Shown one piece after another: positions 46,621-59,040 of a stretch of 64,000 nt of DNA; position 1 is the stretch's first letter, and the number at the start of each line of letters is the position of its first letter. Below the pieces are notes generated by a model. The model saw nothing but the letters and a program-made list of their open reading frames with translations, did not search any database and was not told the DNA's origin. A program made the position numbers and the translations under genes. Source of the DNA: Plectrocnemia conspersa (lineage: Eukaryota > Arthropoda > Insecta > Trichoptera > Polycentropodidae); NCBI GenBank assembly GCA_009617715.1, contig VTFK01000072.1, positions 1,982,615 to 2,046,614 on the forward strand. The letters are read 5' to 3'.

Positions 46621-48628
46621 TTTTACTACTCAAATATGAACGTTGTACATAAGATATTTGACGTATGTGTGTATCGTATGTTTGTATAGTACGTGCCGCG
46701 TTATCTCATGTGCGATTTTGATACCGTGTTATCATGGTCCTTTACTCGTCATAGGTCATGTTTACAAATTAATGTGTTGTTATTATTTTTTATTTACTTT
46801 ATTAGTATGTAGTTTTGTAATTTATTTTTTTAATTTTAATAGTAATATTATTTTTATGTAAATAATTAACTATTAAATTAATAAAATAATAAATAGATAG
46901 ATAACATATAGTCATGCCTGCCGAGAGGGAGGGATGAGGGGCTAAATTTTTGGGGCCTAACTCTGAAAAAATCATAGCAGGAATATAGTTATAAAAAAAA
47001 GTGAAAACCGACCTCAAATAATGAATCTGAACTAAACTATAGTTGTTTGAGATGTACCTATGTATATACGGATGTATTTCAGGAATAACTTTCTTTAGTC
47101 AATTTTTTACAATTTATACAATAAATAAAAGAAGCGGAACATTGCCTTCAAAAGCACCCATTATCTAGGTAGTACTTTCACAATAAACATTATTATTTAA
47201 AGGGACAGATTTTAGTTTTTTGACGTGGATCCGTTTGTGTTAAAATTTGTTCGCAAATTATTGTTGATTTTATTGCTTTTTGAACGTTTAAAAAATATTA
47301 GACAGTATTCTATCTGAAAATTCAGGTCGAATACCTAAGGAAGAATTAAAAAATATATATGTCTTTATATAAAAATATATAAAGATATATTGAAAAATAA
47401 ACAACAACCCCAGCTGAATTATCTATCTCGAAAATATTTTATAATATCGTTTAATTCATATAGAAATACATTTTCACTTGTAGATATTTATTTTTATCTG
47501 GTAAGTGCTAGTAAAACTAACTGATTTAATTTATTCTATATTTAGTATGATAATATTATAAAATATATATATTAATAATTACATTATCATCATTATTTAT
47601 TTTCATCCGATGTATAAATGTTACATTGTATGTGTATCTTTGGGTAAAATTATATTTTCACTAGTAACGTCAAAATGCATTTTCACTAGCGAAAATATAA
47701 TTTAACTGATAGGCGCTAATATGCTGTTCTAAAATGTCTATGAAGCTCAATTTCATTTCATACGTTTCATTGTCAACCCGCAGAAGTGCTAATGTCATTA
47801 AATTTTTTTGGAAACTGCATAGATGCATAGTTGATAACCCTTTTAAATATGGGCTTTTGAGGGTGGTTATAGTTATCGGTCGCATCCTCTCTTGCTTATG
47901 AAGGCTAAGATTGTAGCATTTGTCAACTTTTCTCTGGCAATGGCCGTCCGATTGCTCAATACAGTACACCGAGATCTTAATATTTTCAGTGCATATATTT
48001 TTTTGCTAAATTTGTTATGCCTTTGCTCATCGACGCGTATTAGGTTAAACTGTTTCTAGTTACTATGTTCTTAATTTTAATAAATAAATAAATGTACACT
48101 CCCTATTTCTCGCGGATAAAAAATGAACGGATTAATTACGTAACACTTTATCACAATGTTTAAGAGTTAATGTAGGGTTTTTTAGCAGTGTGTGATAAAA
48201 AGAGGAATAAAATACTATTTGGCCAGTGGCGTGGCGCAGAGCGCTACAGCAACAGGCAGTATGGACGCTGTCGTTTATCTCGATCAATAATTTAATAGTA
48301 CCGATTCAACGTTGTTTACTTATATTCGTTTTGTGAAAAATGAATAACTATGATCTTATTAAAAAGCCAAAAAATCACAAAAAAAAATTAAACTTTCATA
48401 AATTATTTTACTTATTAAAATAATCAGGAATAATCGTTGCAACATTGTTACAAGAAAATATGAATATTTATAAAAATATGTATTTCGGAAAATTTTCAAG
48501 CAATGTTTTATTACTGGGTGAAGTTATATCAATTAGTTAAATGTTGGGTAAAATTTAATAAATTAGTTTTGAATGATATTTGCATTTTCTCACACGGGAA
48601 AATTGAATTTATGTTTTTAATAATGTAG
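46621..48628. other. AT-rich DNA with an unidentified 99-codon frame
   Basis: The minus-strand frame at 47670-47969 has a mixed amino-acid composition (SPYLKGLSTMHLCSFQKNLM) better than its AT-rich neighbours, but I cannot assign it to a family. It may be a transposon fragment. Confidence 0.3.
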
Positions 48629-49087
48629 ATGTTTACTCAAGTTTATGTTAGTGGGATATATAAAAATATTACATTAAAATTGAAAAATTCAGAAACTATT
48701 CTATATTTGCTTACTGAAGATTGGTCTGTACATTCATTGATGTGTGTATTGCTTGTTTTTCTATTTGTATTTTTCTTGTCAGTGAATATTATGAATAAGT
48801 GCAGTTTTATTAACATTATCATCTATTTATTTATTATTTACGATATAACTATAAAAAAAATGATTATAAATTATCCAAATATACACCAAGTGTTGCATTT
48901 AACTACTAATCATATCTACAACATAATATATGTAAGCGATAAACTAATATCAACAATAAATTATCTAACTCATTACAATAGTATAAAAACGATTAGGAAT
49001 GCGAATATTTTAGCGATTTGTAACATTTTTTATGTTTTAATTTTTCACTTTAAAAAATTTTATATTACAAAGAAAAAAAATATTTAA
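48629..49087 (+). CDS. Unidentified 152-codon ATG frame, probably spurious
   Basis: The longest ATG open frame outside the LINE. It has a strongly hydrophobic stretch (about residues 36-72, LLVFLFVFFLSV then IIIYLFIIYD) and a lysine-rich end. Composition is dominated by I, N, Y, K and F, as expected for random AT-rich DNA. No domain, no recognisable family, no splice context. Listed only because of its length. Confidence 0.12.
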   Translation: MFTQVYVSGIYKNITLKLKNSETILYLLTEDWSVHSLMCVLLVFLFVFFLSVNIMNKCSFINIIIYLFIIYDITIKKMIINYPNIHQVLHLTTNHIYNIIYVSDKLISTINYLTHYNSIKTIRNANILAICNIFYVLIFHFKKFYITKKKNI

Positions 49088-52000
49088 TTTGAAATTTCTC
49101 AGTATTTCTTACCAAAATAATTTTCATTATTTATTACTACTACGTGTGACGCGTAGTTATTTTTACATGACAGATTTTAAATCAGCTTTTAATTATTTAA
49201 TTTAAAAAGTCGAGCATGTATTCCATATAAATCGATAATTTAATAATTAAATATTTTTAAACAAGTAATATCCTATATTATTTTTAATAAATAATCCTTT
49301 CTGCGTGTAACGAATAACCACAACGCTGTATATATCCACCAATATATATTACTTGTTTATGTAACTTACTATTCATCACGTGTGAATTTTTCACATACAT
49401 AGCTAGCATGAGTCCTATTAATAGAAAAATATTTAAAAATAGATTTCATTAGGTAATTTTTAATATTGTTTTTACACATAACGTTTACTCATCAATAGAG
49501 ATAAACGAGGTTTTTATTCAGAACCACGTGCTATGACTCAAAATTGTCATTAGCAAAAAAAGACAATATAAGTGTCGCTCTTCATATTTATGATAGTTTT
49601 TTATAGTCAGTCAATGTATGCAAAAAGTGAGCGTTCCTTTGTATTGTAGGCTGGTCACGAATTGAGAATTTCCACGTCTAAAACGTTCTGGTAATTTTGT
49701 TTTACTAAGAAATTTTATTACGAACCCCTTTATCTGCAAATGTCATCTGATGGGATTTCATACCTTCCCGGACTAAATGTATGTATTTATTATATACTAC
49801 GTATTTTGGTGTATAATTTTTATATCTGTTACCTTATATGAGTACTGAATCGTTAGGCAAACACTGCGTTGTCAATATCCGGAGTCTTTAACAGTAGATA
49901 TTGTATCTAAAAAAATCGCGTGATAAATTTATTTACTGCTATCGTCACTCATATTGAGTGTCATTTCCACTAGTTGGGTATTTAAAAAATACAAAACAGG
50001 GGAAATTGCCGATTATATTACTGGTGATGCTCGTATTTGAGCAGTGTGAGTCACGATACCGTAAATGAGTTTAAATCAGTAGAATGACAGATGCATTCGT
50101 GAAATAATCACGAGTTGTTTATAAATTGTCTTAATTTTTTTTTATTAAACATTTATGTTTGTTCACTTGTACTCAATATGATTAAAAAATATTAATATAA
50201 TTTATTATTCATTATGATTTGCGCAAAAAAATCGCGTTTATCTAAATATCAGTTTTTGAAAAGGACTCAATATGAACGTTCTTTTAATAAAAACAAACGT
50301 GCGATCAATGTATTGCAAAAAGAATAGAAAAGGGTTAAAATTAAAATGTGAATAGAATCTGGTCTTGTTAGATTCTACCTGGATAAAATTATTTTTTGTA
50401 CAATTTAAAGATTAACCAAAAAGTATTTTTTTCATAACTAGTGAAAATATATTCATCATTGGCAGATACATCTAATATTGCTACATATATTAAAAAATCT
50501 AATGTGCTTTACTAAATTTTACTTTCTTACCTCTTTTGATGTTGTAGAAATTTATAACATTTGTTCGAGTAAACTTGTTAGAATGAAGTTCATATTATTA
50601 CATTGCCTTTATTTAATTTAAATTATGTAATGGCTTAGTAAGCCGCAGCTATTTTTCTATTTGGATAAATATATATTTGCATGCTCACTATGTTTAAAAT
50701 AGGCTATATTTTTTAGTGTCTAATATGTGCCACATAGCCCCAATGAAGTTTGTGGATTGCGAGGTAATTTCCTTCAAATGTCAGTTTAGTGAGATTTTCT
50801 ATATTAAAGACTTGATAGTGAAGATTGCTTTGCAATTGCCCAGTGAAAATATTTTAACATGATAAAACTCATATTATCTTTTTATATAAAACGTGTAAAA
50901 TTAATTTCAATACGATAATTAATTTTACAATTATTCATCTATAACTATTTTTATTATTTGCTAAAATTAGAGCTTAAAATTAAACATTGGTGGTTCGAGG
51001 AGAAAAAATAAAAAAAAAAACATTTTCAGTTTAAGGTTATTCGTATTAGCTTGATTTGTATTTTTAATAGATAGTAAAGTTGTGTATTTATGTTAATTTT
51101 GTGCCAGAAGTGTTTCAAACACTACAAAATAAAGTTTTAATTTATACTCTGTTTAGGCAAAAAAAGATATTTACTGAAATTTTTGGCTAATATGCACCAT
51201 CGTAATCATCTACTGTTTATTAAGTTAATATTGACCTCTATAACTTTAATAATCGTAGAAAATTAAAATGCATTATTATTATTAGCGAATAAATTAATTT
51301 CCAACCATCTGAGTCGCACATGATTCGTAAAAATAGAGCTCGATTTTATGCAACAAATTAGTTGCAAAGCTAATATTTATATCGTTTTTCACCTCTCGCA
51401 TAATAAATGAAGTATTCGTCGAATTTTTAAGAGCGTCAGATTTTTCCCTCTATTTCCATATGAGACAATTTTAAAACATTTTTTTTATAGTTTAGTGACG
51501 TAACTGAAAGTATTTTCCCATCACTGTGCCTTAAGTTTTTTTTTATTTCGTTTCCGGGACAAAAAATACGTCTTCCGGGATCCAGGACAGTGCGTCAAAG
51601 TACAGGATTGTCTCAGTCTTTCTCGAGCAGCAATCATACTCACGTGTTTTTGTATTTATGTAAAAATATTTTTTTCCTATTTTTTTCTATCGCATATGAT
51701 TATGTGTTTATATAGTTTGTCATGACAGATTCTAAGCAGAAATATATTATATTTTGAATTTAGGCATTCAAATAATTACAAAGAGAGGATATTGATTCAG
51801 TAACCGAATATTATAAAATAGCTTAAAATATATTTCAGAAATATGTCAGCAATATATGAAGAAAAGCGAATAAAAATTGTAGAGGGTGTGTTTTAACTGT
51901 TTTTATCAAAGGAAAACAAATATTGTATAAATGTCAAAACTTAGATAGATATTAGGTTTAAAGAAATAAATTAGATTTGAATTTTCCCGAATTTTGTGTA

Positions 52001-52089
52001 ACCAAATGTGTGACAAAAATACGAAATGTCCAATATCACAATGCCAAGTTCTCTAGTAAGCTAAGTAGAAGTTACTAAGAAAAAAAATA
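49088..52089. other. AT-rich DNA, no gene recognised
   Basis: A small patch near 51550-51610 carries the direct repeat TTCCGGGA. Nothing else was identified. Confidence 0.5.
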
Positions 52090-52800
52090 TTTTGATCCGC
52101 GAGTTCCTTGTTCATTTTCATTGAGGCGCTAACCGCTGTATCTGTCGACACTAGCTGTCGTGTGTCAATTAGCCACGGCCACCTGATCGAAAGCGATTAA
52201 TACTAGTGTTTATGCAACTAAGACAGCGGTCGTCGCACAGTGTGCTTCTGTTCTGTTGCATAACCCACATGAGCCGTGAGTCACCGCCGTTGGCCGGTTC
52301 CGATTCGGCGACTGGGCCACGGATGCTGTGCGGTGTTTTAGTTTTCCAGCGAAACGGTTACTCACGTTCCGAGTGACCGCGTGGAGCGTGACGTCACCGC
52401 ATTTGACACACGTGAACCCGCCGCGCCGCCTCTGGGTCAAGTGCACGCGCCTATTTGCATTCGGCGAGCGAACGGACTGTACGCGCGTCCCCTTGCGTAA
52501 AGGAAAACATTGAGGAAAATCTGGCGAGTGAATAAAAATATTTTGAGTGAAGCTTCTCCACGGGCGTCGGGTAATCCGTTGTATGCCTATAACATAAATA
52601 ATGTTAACCAATGGCGAAACTCAAACAAAAATAAATTTTACGAATGAATTGTGGGAGCCGATTTATTTGGGCACGAGCTAGGAAGCACTCTGGCAACACT
52701 GACGCGGCGGTGGCGAACCCGATACATTACTCTGGCACACAACGACAGAAGTACGACGACCAGCAACGCCTCGTCTGCCGATCTCTCGTAACATTTGTAG
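52090..52800. promoter_or_regulatory. CpG-rich island with CRE
   Basis: GC- and CpG-rich block with the perfect CRE TGACGTCA at 52389-52396. A minus-strand frame of 133 codons (52210-52611) has no ATG at its left end and no domain. It is probably open because of the base composition. Promoter or first-exon character is inferred. Confidence 0.4.
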
Positions 52801-53667
52801 CAACAAAATGTAACTACCTATAAACTTAAATAAAATACTACTGCAGCGGCCTAATTTTATATTATTAAATAATCTGTTCAACTACGAAAAGTGTTATGTG
52901 TCATAAAAACTGATATTTATTATATACAAAGTCTTTCCCAAAAAGATTAAAATTGTTTTTAAAATTGATTCAAAACATATTTTTAGTCTGATTGACTGTT
53001 CATTCTGAAGATAATACAATTCTCATTTTGCAGTTTGATATCAGATACATCTTCTCTTATTACGTTATTTCAACAATTGTTTTTTTACAAGTCTTATATA
53101 ATTTTGTTGTATATGCAAAGAGTTTAAATATAATCAATAAATTACATTTTATATAACATATTTTTTCAATTCTTATTGAAAATATCTTCAACAGCTTATT
53201 AATATTTTTTCTATCACTGTTTTCATTTCATCCAAAAAATAAATTCAAGGAACAACATGAAAACATATTGCCTAGCGTATTTTTATGTTTTATTATTTAT
53301 TATTTAATTCGTCTTTATACTTGGAATATATGTTTTGGTATACCTTGATAGAATAAAGTAAAAAAAAATATTTTTTATAAACACAATTCATTATTATTGG
53401 TGCTTAAAAATAATAAAAACAGTTTATCGAAAACATTTTCGCAACACGGTTAGGTGTTTATTAGATTATTAGCCGTTCAAGCATTTGTGTTGCTGATTTT
53501 TTTTTCGCGGATATAATATCAGTTCGTAATTGATTTATATTTTTATTAAATTATATCATTTGCGCAGGTATGAATTTTAATGCTTTTGAAGTTGAATATA
53601 ATTATATTTATATTATACATACATATTAAATAAAATTTATATGTATATATTATTTGAATATGTATAG
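52801..53667. other. AT-rich DNA, no gene recognised
   Basis: Nothing identifiable. Confidence 0.5.
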
Positions 53668-54493
53668 TACGCTTGGGATAAGGATGCCGGTTTGTTATTG
53701 TGTGCGTGTACATGTATATGAGAGGGAGAAGCGATGTAGCGTGTACTTCGTTACTTTCTCTTTTAAGGACAGTCGCTGATTAGTCAACGCTGGTATTCGT
53801 CATTAAAGTGCAGTGTGACACAGAAGTTCGATCTTCTCTAGTGATTTATTTTAAATAATTTTGTGTTGATATTGGTTTAACCCATATATGCCCACTGTCC
53901 CATGGGTAGGTCACTAAACTCGTGCCACTGTTTTTTATTTATAAATGAAATTTTAAGAGATTAAAATTTCTTGGGCATATCTGGGTTAATTGATATCAAG
54001 GCTTCAAATATACACTGTAAGTTATTCGTGCTCTTACTCGTGGATTAAAATATTTTAATTATTTTTCCATTAATCCGTACGTTGCAGGTTTCTTTACACT
54101 GTTCTCTGTAAGGCTTAAAAAAGTTATTATTCTTATCGTTGCGCCAATGATAATTTTTTAATTTATTCAATAGATTCTATTTAGCCATTAAGCAATCTGC
54201 GAATAATTTCTTTCCCCATTTTATGTCTTTTTGCTTTTGAAGAATAGCTAAAGACTTCATTATTTTTTTGACTAGTGAAATATTTTGAATTTTGCAAATA
54301 TTTAATTAATGACATCAATGTCTGGTTTCTTCGATTATATAATATATTTTTAATTGTCCGTTAAAATTTCCAACTTATCTCAGATGTATGTATGTTAAAT
54401 AAACATATTTTCTTTTAAAATAAAAAAATAAAATATTCTAAGCGTAATTGTTTTGAGCAAACATAACAAACCGGAATCCTTATCCCGAGCGTA
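53668..54493. mobile_element. Non-autonomous TIR element with TA flanks (Tc1/mariner/pogo-like)
   Basis: Terminal inverted repeats of 31 bp (53668-53698 and 54463-54493) match at 29 positions. The outer part reads TACGCTTGGGATAAGGAT on the left and TACGCTCGGGATAAGGAT on the right strand. Including the outermost TA as the target duplication leaves an 822-bp element. TA duplication and TIR length fit the Tc1/mariner superfamily. No transposase frame is present inside, so it depends on a relative elsewhere. A TTAA-flanked MITE is nested at 53881-53985. Confidence 0.8.
53881..53985. mobile_element. piggyBac-like MITE, 105 bp, nested
   Basis: Flanked by TTAA on both sides (53877-53880 and 53986-53989). 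Termini are CCCATATATGCCCA and, on the other strand, CCCAGATATGCCCA (13 of 14 identical). TTAA targets with termini beginning CCC are the hallmark of piggyBac. An internal CCCATGGG palindrome lies near the left end. No coding capacity. Confidence 0.8.
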
Positions 54494-55445
54494 GTCTATC
54501 TGCATTTAATAAATTAAGGACTTAAAATGATAAAATTAGAGTACTAGTAATAAGACTTTTGCGCTATTAAATAATAATTATTTAAATTATTAAACCCAAA
54601 AAAAAGCATTGATTAGTCTTAAAAAAATTAAAAAATATTGTATTATTTTTATTATTAACTAGAAAATGGCGAAAGAAGCTCTTCATATTTTTAATAATAT
54701 TTTAAAAAATGTATTTAGTAGCAGAATATTTTTTCTAAAATATATCGATAAATTAAATAATATCTCATAAGAAATCTTAAAAAATTAAACTTTCTAATAA
54801 AACATCTAAGTCGCTTAGCTCAATATTTTAAATTATGATATTTTTTCATATTTTACTATTTAAAAGTGATTTTTGATAACTTAAACTCATACTGACTATG
54901 CATATTATTTTTAAAAAAAATCATAAAAATAATATACTGCCCCTTTTGAACCATCCATATTAACTAAACAATATTTTGTGACAAATGTAATTCTTATTAA
55001 TTGTTAATTTTCTTTATTAAGAAATTACATCAAGTTTGATAAAATATTAAAAGATTTTTATTAGTTAATTTTGCAAATTTCATTTAATAGTTTTGTTATT
55101 TAAAAAAATAAATCTTGTAATTATAAAATACCTTATTCTAAATTAAAAAAAATAGTAATTAAAAAAAAACTCAAATTATAGTTTCATTAATGAAAAAAAT
55201 AGCTCTGTTAAAATATTTAAAAAAGTTTTTTAATTTAATATCATAGATATCATACATTTTATATACAATAATTTTTATATACTCAGAATCACTATTTGGA
55301 TTGTGACATAGTTAAAAAAATAAAAAAGATAATTATATTATCAGTAATATAATGAATTTTATGTACCTATATTATATTTCAAAAAAAAAAAATGTGTTCA
55401 GGTAGTTAGCGGAATTTATCTTAGATGTCACAATGTTAGGTAAAC
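54494..55445. other. AT-rich DNA, no gene recognised
   Basis: Nothing identifiable. Confidence 0.55.
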
Positions 55446-55448
55446 TAA

Positions 55449-55646
55449 GTCCGGTTTCACACGTGTCGGATGGATTCGCCCGGCACCGTGTGGTGGGGGT
55501 GGTGTTGTATGGGCTAGTACTGACCATTTCAGACGTGCTGGACGAATCCATCCGGCGCCGGCCCGACGCTGCCCAACAACACCACCCCCACTACACGACG
55601 CCGGCCCGGTACCGGGCAAATCCATCCGGCACGTGTGAAACCGGCC
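55449..55646. mobile_element. GC-rich foldback MITE with TAA flanks (Harbinger-like)
   Basis: 198 bp, flanked by TAA (55446-55448 and 55647-55649). Arms begin GTCCGGTTTCACACGTG and, on the other strand, GGCCGGTTTCACACGTG. 36 of the first 40 positions match. Homology of the arms resumes after a 10-bp offset at TAGTGGGGGTGGTGTTGT/GGTGGGGGTGGTGTTGT, so nearly the whole element folds back. A three-base TAA/TTA duplication is characteristic of PIF/Harbinger. The element is far richer in GC than its surroundings. Frames on both strands through it are compositional. Confidence 0.8.
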
Positions 55647-55649
55647 TAA

Positions 55650-56169
55650 CAGTGTAAATAACATAATAATACACCGATTATGTTTAGGTCCAAATTTAAC
55701 AGAAATCATTGAATCGACGATTATTGTATCTGACGCTAGATTTGAAACAGATAAATGTGCTAAATAATTTTATTATGAGTAAAAAGGGCCGTGAATAAAA
55801 TTGAAAACAAATATTCCTGCGTGCAAATATCGCAAGTTGGTTTTAAAATATGGTATTTTATATGAAATCACTCTTTGACGCGCGAATAGCATTAAGTGAT
55901 TCTAAAATTAGTTGTGTTGTTGGCTCTTCGCAATAATTGGCGTAGATGCTAATCGATTTAAATTTTTATTTGGTATGTTTATATTGTACTTTTTAGAATT
56001 TCTCATTAATTGGTCGGACGTCAATCTATCCTCTTTCCGCGTTTGCGTGAATCACAAAAGTACAGAAACGGTTCGGTAACTCAAATGTTAATTACCACGA
56101 TTGTGGGAAATAAATCGCGTATAATTTGACCAGCTGCGAAGAGCTATGTGTCACTTTGTTACTCTGACA
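55650..56169. other. AT-rich to mixed DNA
   Basis: Nothing identifiable. Confidence 0.45.
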
Positions 56170-57040
56170 TACTACATGTTGAATCATATTATCGGGTCGC
56201 GGCCGCGAATTGATACCTGGTTATATATCGTCTATAAATATTTAGGTAAATGTTTACATTACAGTTGACGCGCGTGCTCCTCGAGTTTCGTTCATTCATT
56301 CATTGAAGCTCGAGCTTCTGATTCACATTTTAAGAATATCTATCGGCATTTTTTGAATGCTTAGACTTATGGCAACAGGTTCGATGTCTTCGCTGCACCG
56401 CTGCGATTTGTATGTGTGAGGTGGGTTTTTCCTTGCACTTTCTCTACAATTTACTCAGAGAGAAAAAAATTGGGAATTTTGCACTTTATGGCGGTTATCG
56501 ACTGCTGTCGGTGTAAATATCAATGGTTTTAAAAATTTAATCCTTAGACCTGGTCTTAAACGGCGTACCAACCTGTGGGAACGTCATTATAGGCACGCCG
56601 GATTATGGCATTAGAATAATGATAAAACCCGGCGTTTATCTAAAATATAATGCATCTTTTTGTATGTATAATAGTGTATTGAACGGTGACGATCATCTTT
56701 GTATAAGCGGTGACATTGTGCGTGTATTCTGGTGTTATTCGAACGTTCATAGCAGTAAAATGGGTCAGTTTCGCTCTCTCGAGATGATTTATGATGCTGC
56801 TGTTCCAATTTGAAAGCTACCTATTCTTCACCTGGAAGGCCTTCTCTTATCTCTCAATGATGTTACAGTTAGCGATTTTACACTTACTTTCGAACGCCTG
56901 TTCGTCCTTTTGTGTGATTTTTTTCACACTCGACCGTTTCTCACTTTTACCATTATTTTTTGCGTCCATCTACGTGATGTTGTGCATTCTTGTTTCTCAA
57001 TTTTTTTTCAATACAACTTTAGTAGTTTCATTGTGAAGCA
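56170..57040. promoter_or_regulatory. Less AT-rich block, unassigned
   Basis: Balanced composition with an ATTCATTCATTC run near 56293 and several short frames on both strands (56611-56813 and 56791-57036) without domains. Possibly regulatory. Confidence 0.2.
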
Positions 57041-58920
57041 CATCAGTTTTAATAACATAAATTACATAATATAATTTTTTAAAACAAAAAAAATATATCC
57101 TAATTGATTCAATATAATTTTTAAATATTGTTACAAAACTAATTTTTTGCAACTCTTGAGAAAATACCAAAACATATTTTTGATATTTTTTATGTTACAT
57201 ATATTACACATAATTACAATGTATTTTTTCAAACAAATAGATTTGTGTTATTTGAGTACTTTAGAGAGTATGTTGTAATATATTATAGTAGATTTTGTCA
57301 TTTATTGCTGTAACAGTGACGTGTAAGAATTTTTACATGTATGTAATATTTTATTTTAAATCAATGTTTAATTGTATAAATATTTTTTCTAATAAAAAGT
57401 GCATTGGGAATAAAATATAATTTTTAAAAATTAGTAAAAATGCTGTGGATGATATACAACGATAAATATTATTTGGTGAAAATTAATATTTTGTGGCAGG
57501 TCTAAGAACATTTTTTTCATTTTTATTCGTTTGCATTAACATTGAAGCTACTTATTTATTTGATACGCTTTTATACAATTACTTGATGAGATTTTCATAA
57601 CATACATATGTAGCAAATTGGTATGATAGGTTCACCTAAAAGTAGAGCTAGCCAATTTTTACTTAAAGCCAATTTTGTCATAGATCTCACGTCTGATTTC
57701 ACTATCTTTCATGTTTTTTTGATAGCATTTGAAACTGTATAAATAAAAAAATTTATTAAACAGAACCTATGTTTTCTCTTATAAAAAAAATACACGGAAC
57801 ATTGATTGGAAAAATTTAGTTTTTATTTTAATTGACTCATTTAAATTACGTATATTTATATTGTATATGCTTAAAAAGTCGGATTCTTTGATCGCCCTTC
57901 TAACAATGTTTTATTGTAGTACCTCATTGTGAGTTATCTATGAAGCAAAAATGAAGTTTTATTATTTAATTGTTTGCACCTTCCCTTTGGCGACTACCGC
58001 CTATGAAGTAGGCACACTGTTTAGTGTACCTGTTGATTGTTCATATATTTTTTTCTTATTTATTGCCCCGCATTGAAGCAAATCCCCTTTTTGCCATTGT
58101 GCTCTAAATGTCGTAAATAGAAGTTTGTTTTAAATTACAGGTGTGTCAAACAATAAGATTCAAGGCTGAGTTCGCGCTCCCTTGTTTGAAATTGACTGAA
58201 TTATGGTGATGTATTGTTTTATTGCTGGCACACTTCGGATACAAATACCGTAAAGGTATTTTAACAGGGGAGCACAATGAACGCATTCACCTTTGAATTG
58301 CAGAGTGCCGATTTTTAGTGTCGTTTATTGTGCCCGAAACAAAGTCATCATTCTTGCTTTTAAAGTCGCAACAATGCAGCGAAGACAGTTATAATAATAA
58401 GCCAACGAAATATTTTTTTGGCGCCACCGGAAGAGGAAAATTCACCGTGACTCGTAATTGTATAACGATCATCACGGATCAATTGAAACTGTAAACGAGA
58501 TCTCAATTTAATTTGTTATCAAATCATATCACAACGCTTAACAATGTAATGTTTCATATTGTCGCAGGTAAATTCAAGGAAAACAATATACCTTATGAAT
58601 ACCATTATTGCATAAATATTCATTACGTCTGCGGTTACATATTTTTTTACAACGAGAGCTATTCGTATACGATTCGGCAAACCCTTAAGGATTTTCCATG
58701 TCTAATTATATCTATTATTTCCATTAACCACAAATTCGTGTCCTCGTAGTCATGATTTTATAGCTCATCCGCGTTTGAATCTTTTTTGGTTGATTTGCCT
58801 CATCTTAAATCATCGATTTGCTTCAAACACATTTCAGCTTACAAATTGACGTCATATACAACTCTTCATTCTCACCTAATTATTTTATTATTTTTTAATT
58901 ATTAATTCGTTTAATATTTT
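57041..58920. other. AT-rich DNA, no gene recognised
   Basis: Contains one TGACGTCA at 58847-58854. A 78-codon frame at 58513 has no domain. Confidence 0.45.
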
Positions 58921-59040
58921 TCGATATTCCTTATTCTTTCGGCGTGGGCGAAAGCTATTTTTAGACGAGAGTTCGAACCTTTCTCGCGACGGAAGTTTAG
59001 TCTCGCAAGCTTTCTTATTTCCGCCAACTTCAGGATCCAC
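58921..59040. promoter_or_regulatory. Compact motif cluster: EGR-like and MEF2-like sites
   Basis: GCGTGGGCG (58942-58950, EGR-type consensus) and CTATTTTTAG (58955-58964, perfect MEF2 consensus) lie five bases apart in a less AT-rich patch. A motif match only. Confidence 0.3.

Noticed and set aside
52210..52611. 133-codon minus-strand frame
   Set aside because: It would have to start at TTG rather than ATG, has no domain and lies in a CpG-rich island where stops are rare.
55428..55709. 93-codon frame across the foldback element
   Set aside because: Entirely explained by the GC-rich MITE, with the same inverted repeat read in both directions.
58970..58982. GTTCGAACC as a tRNA B-box
   Set aside because: No A-box at the right distance and no cloverleaf on either strand.
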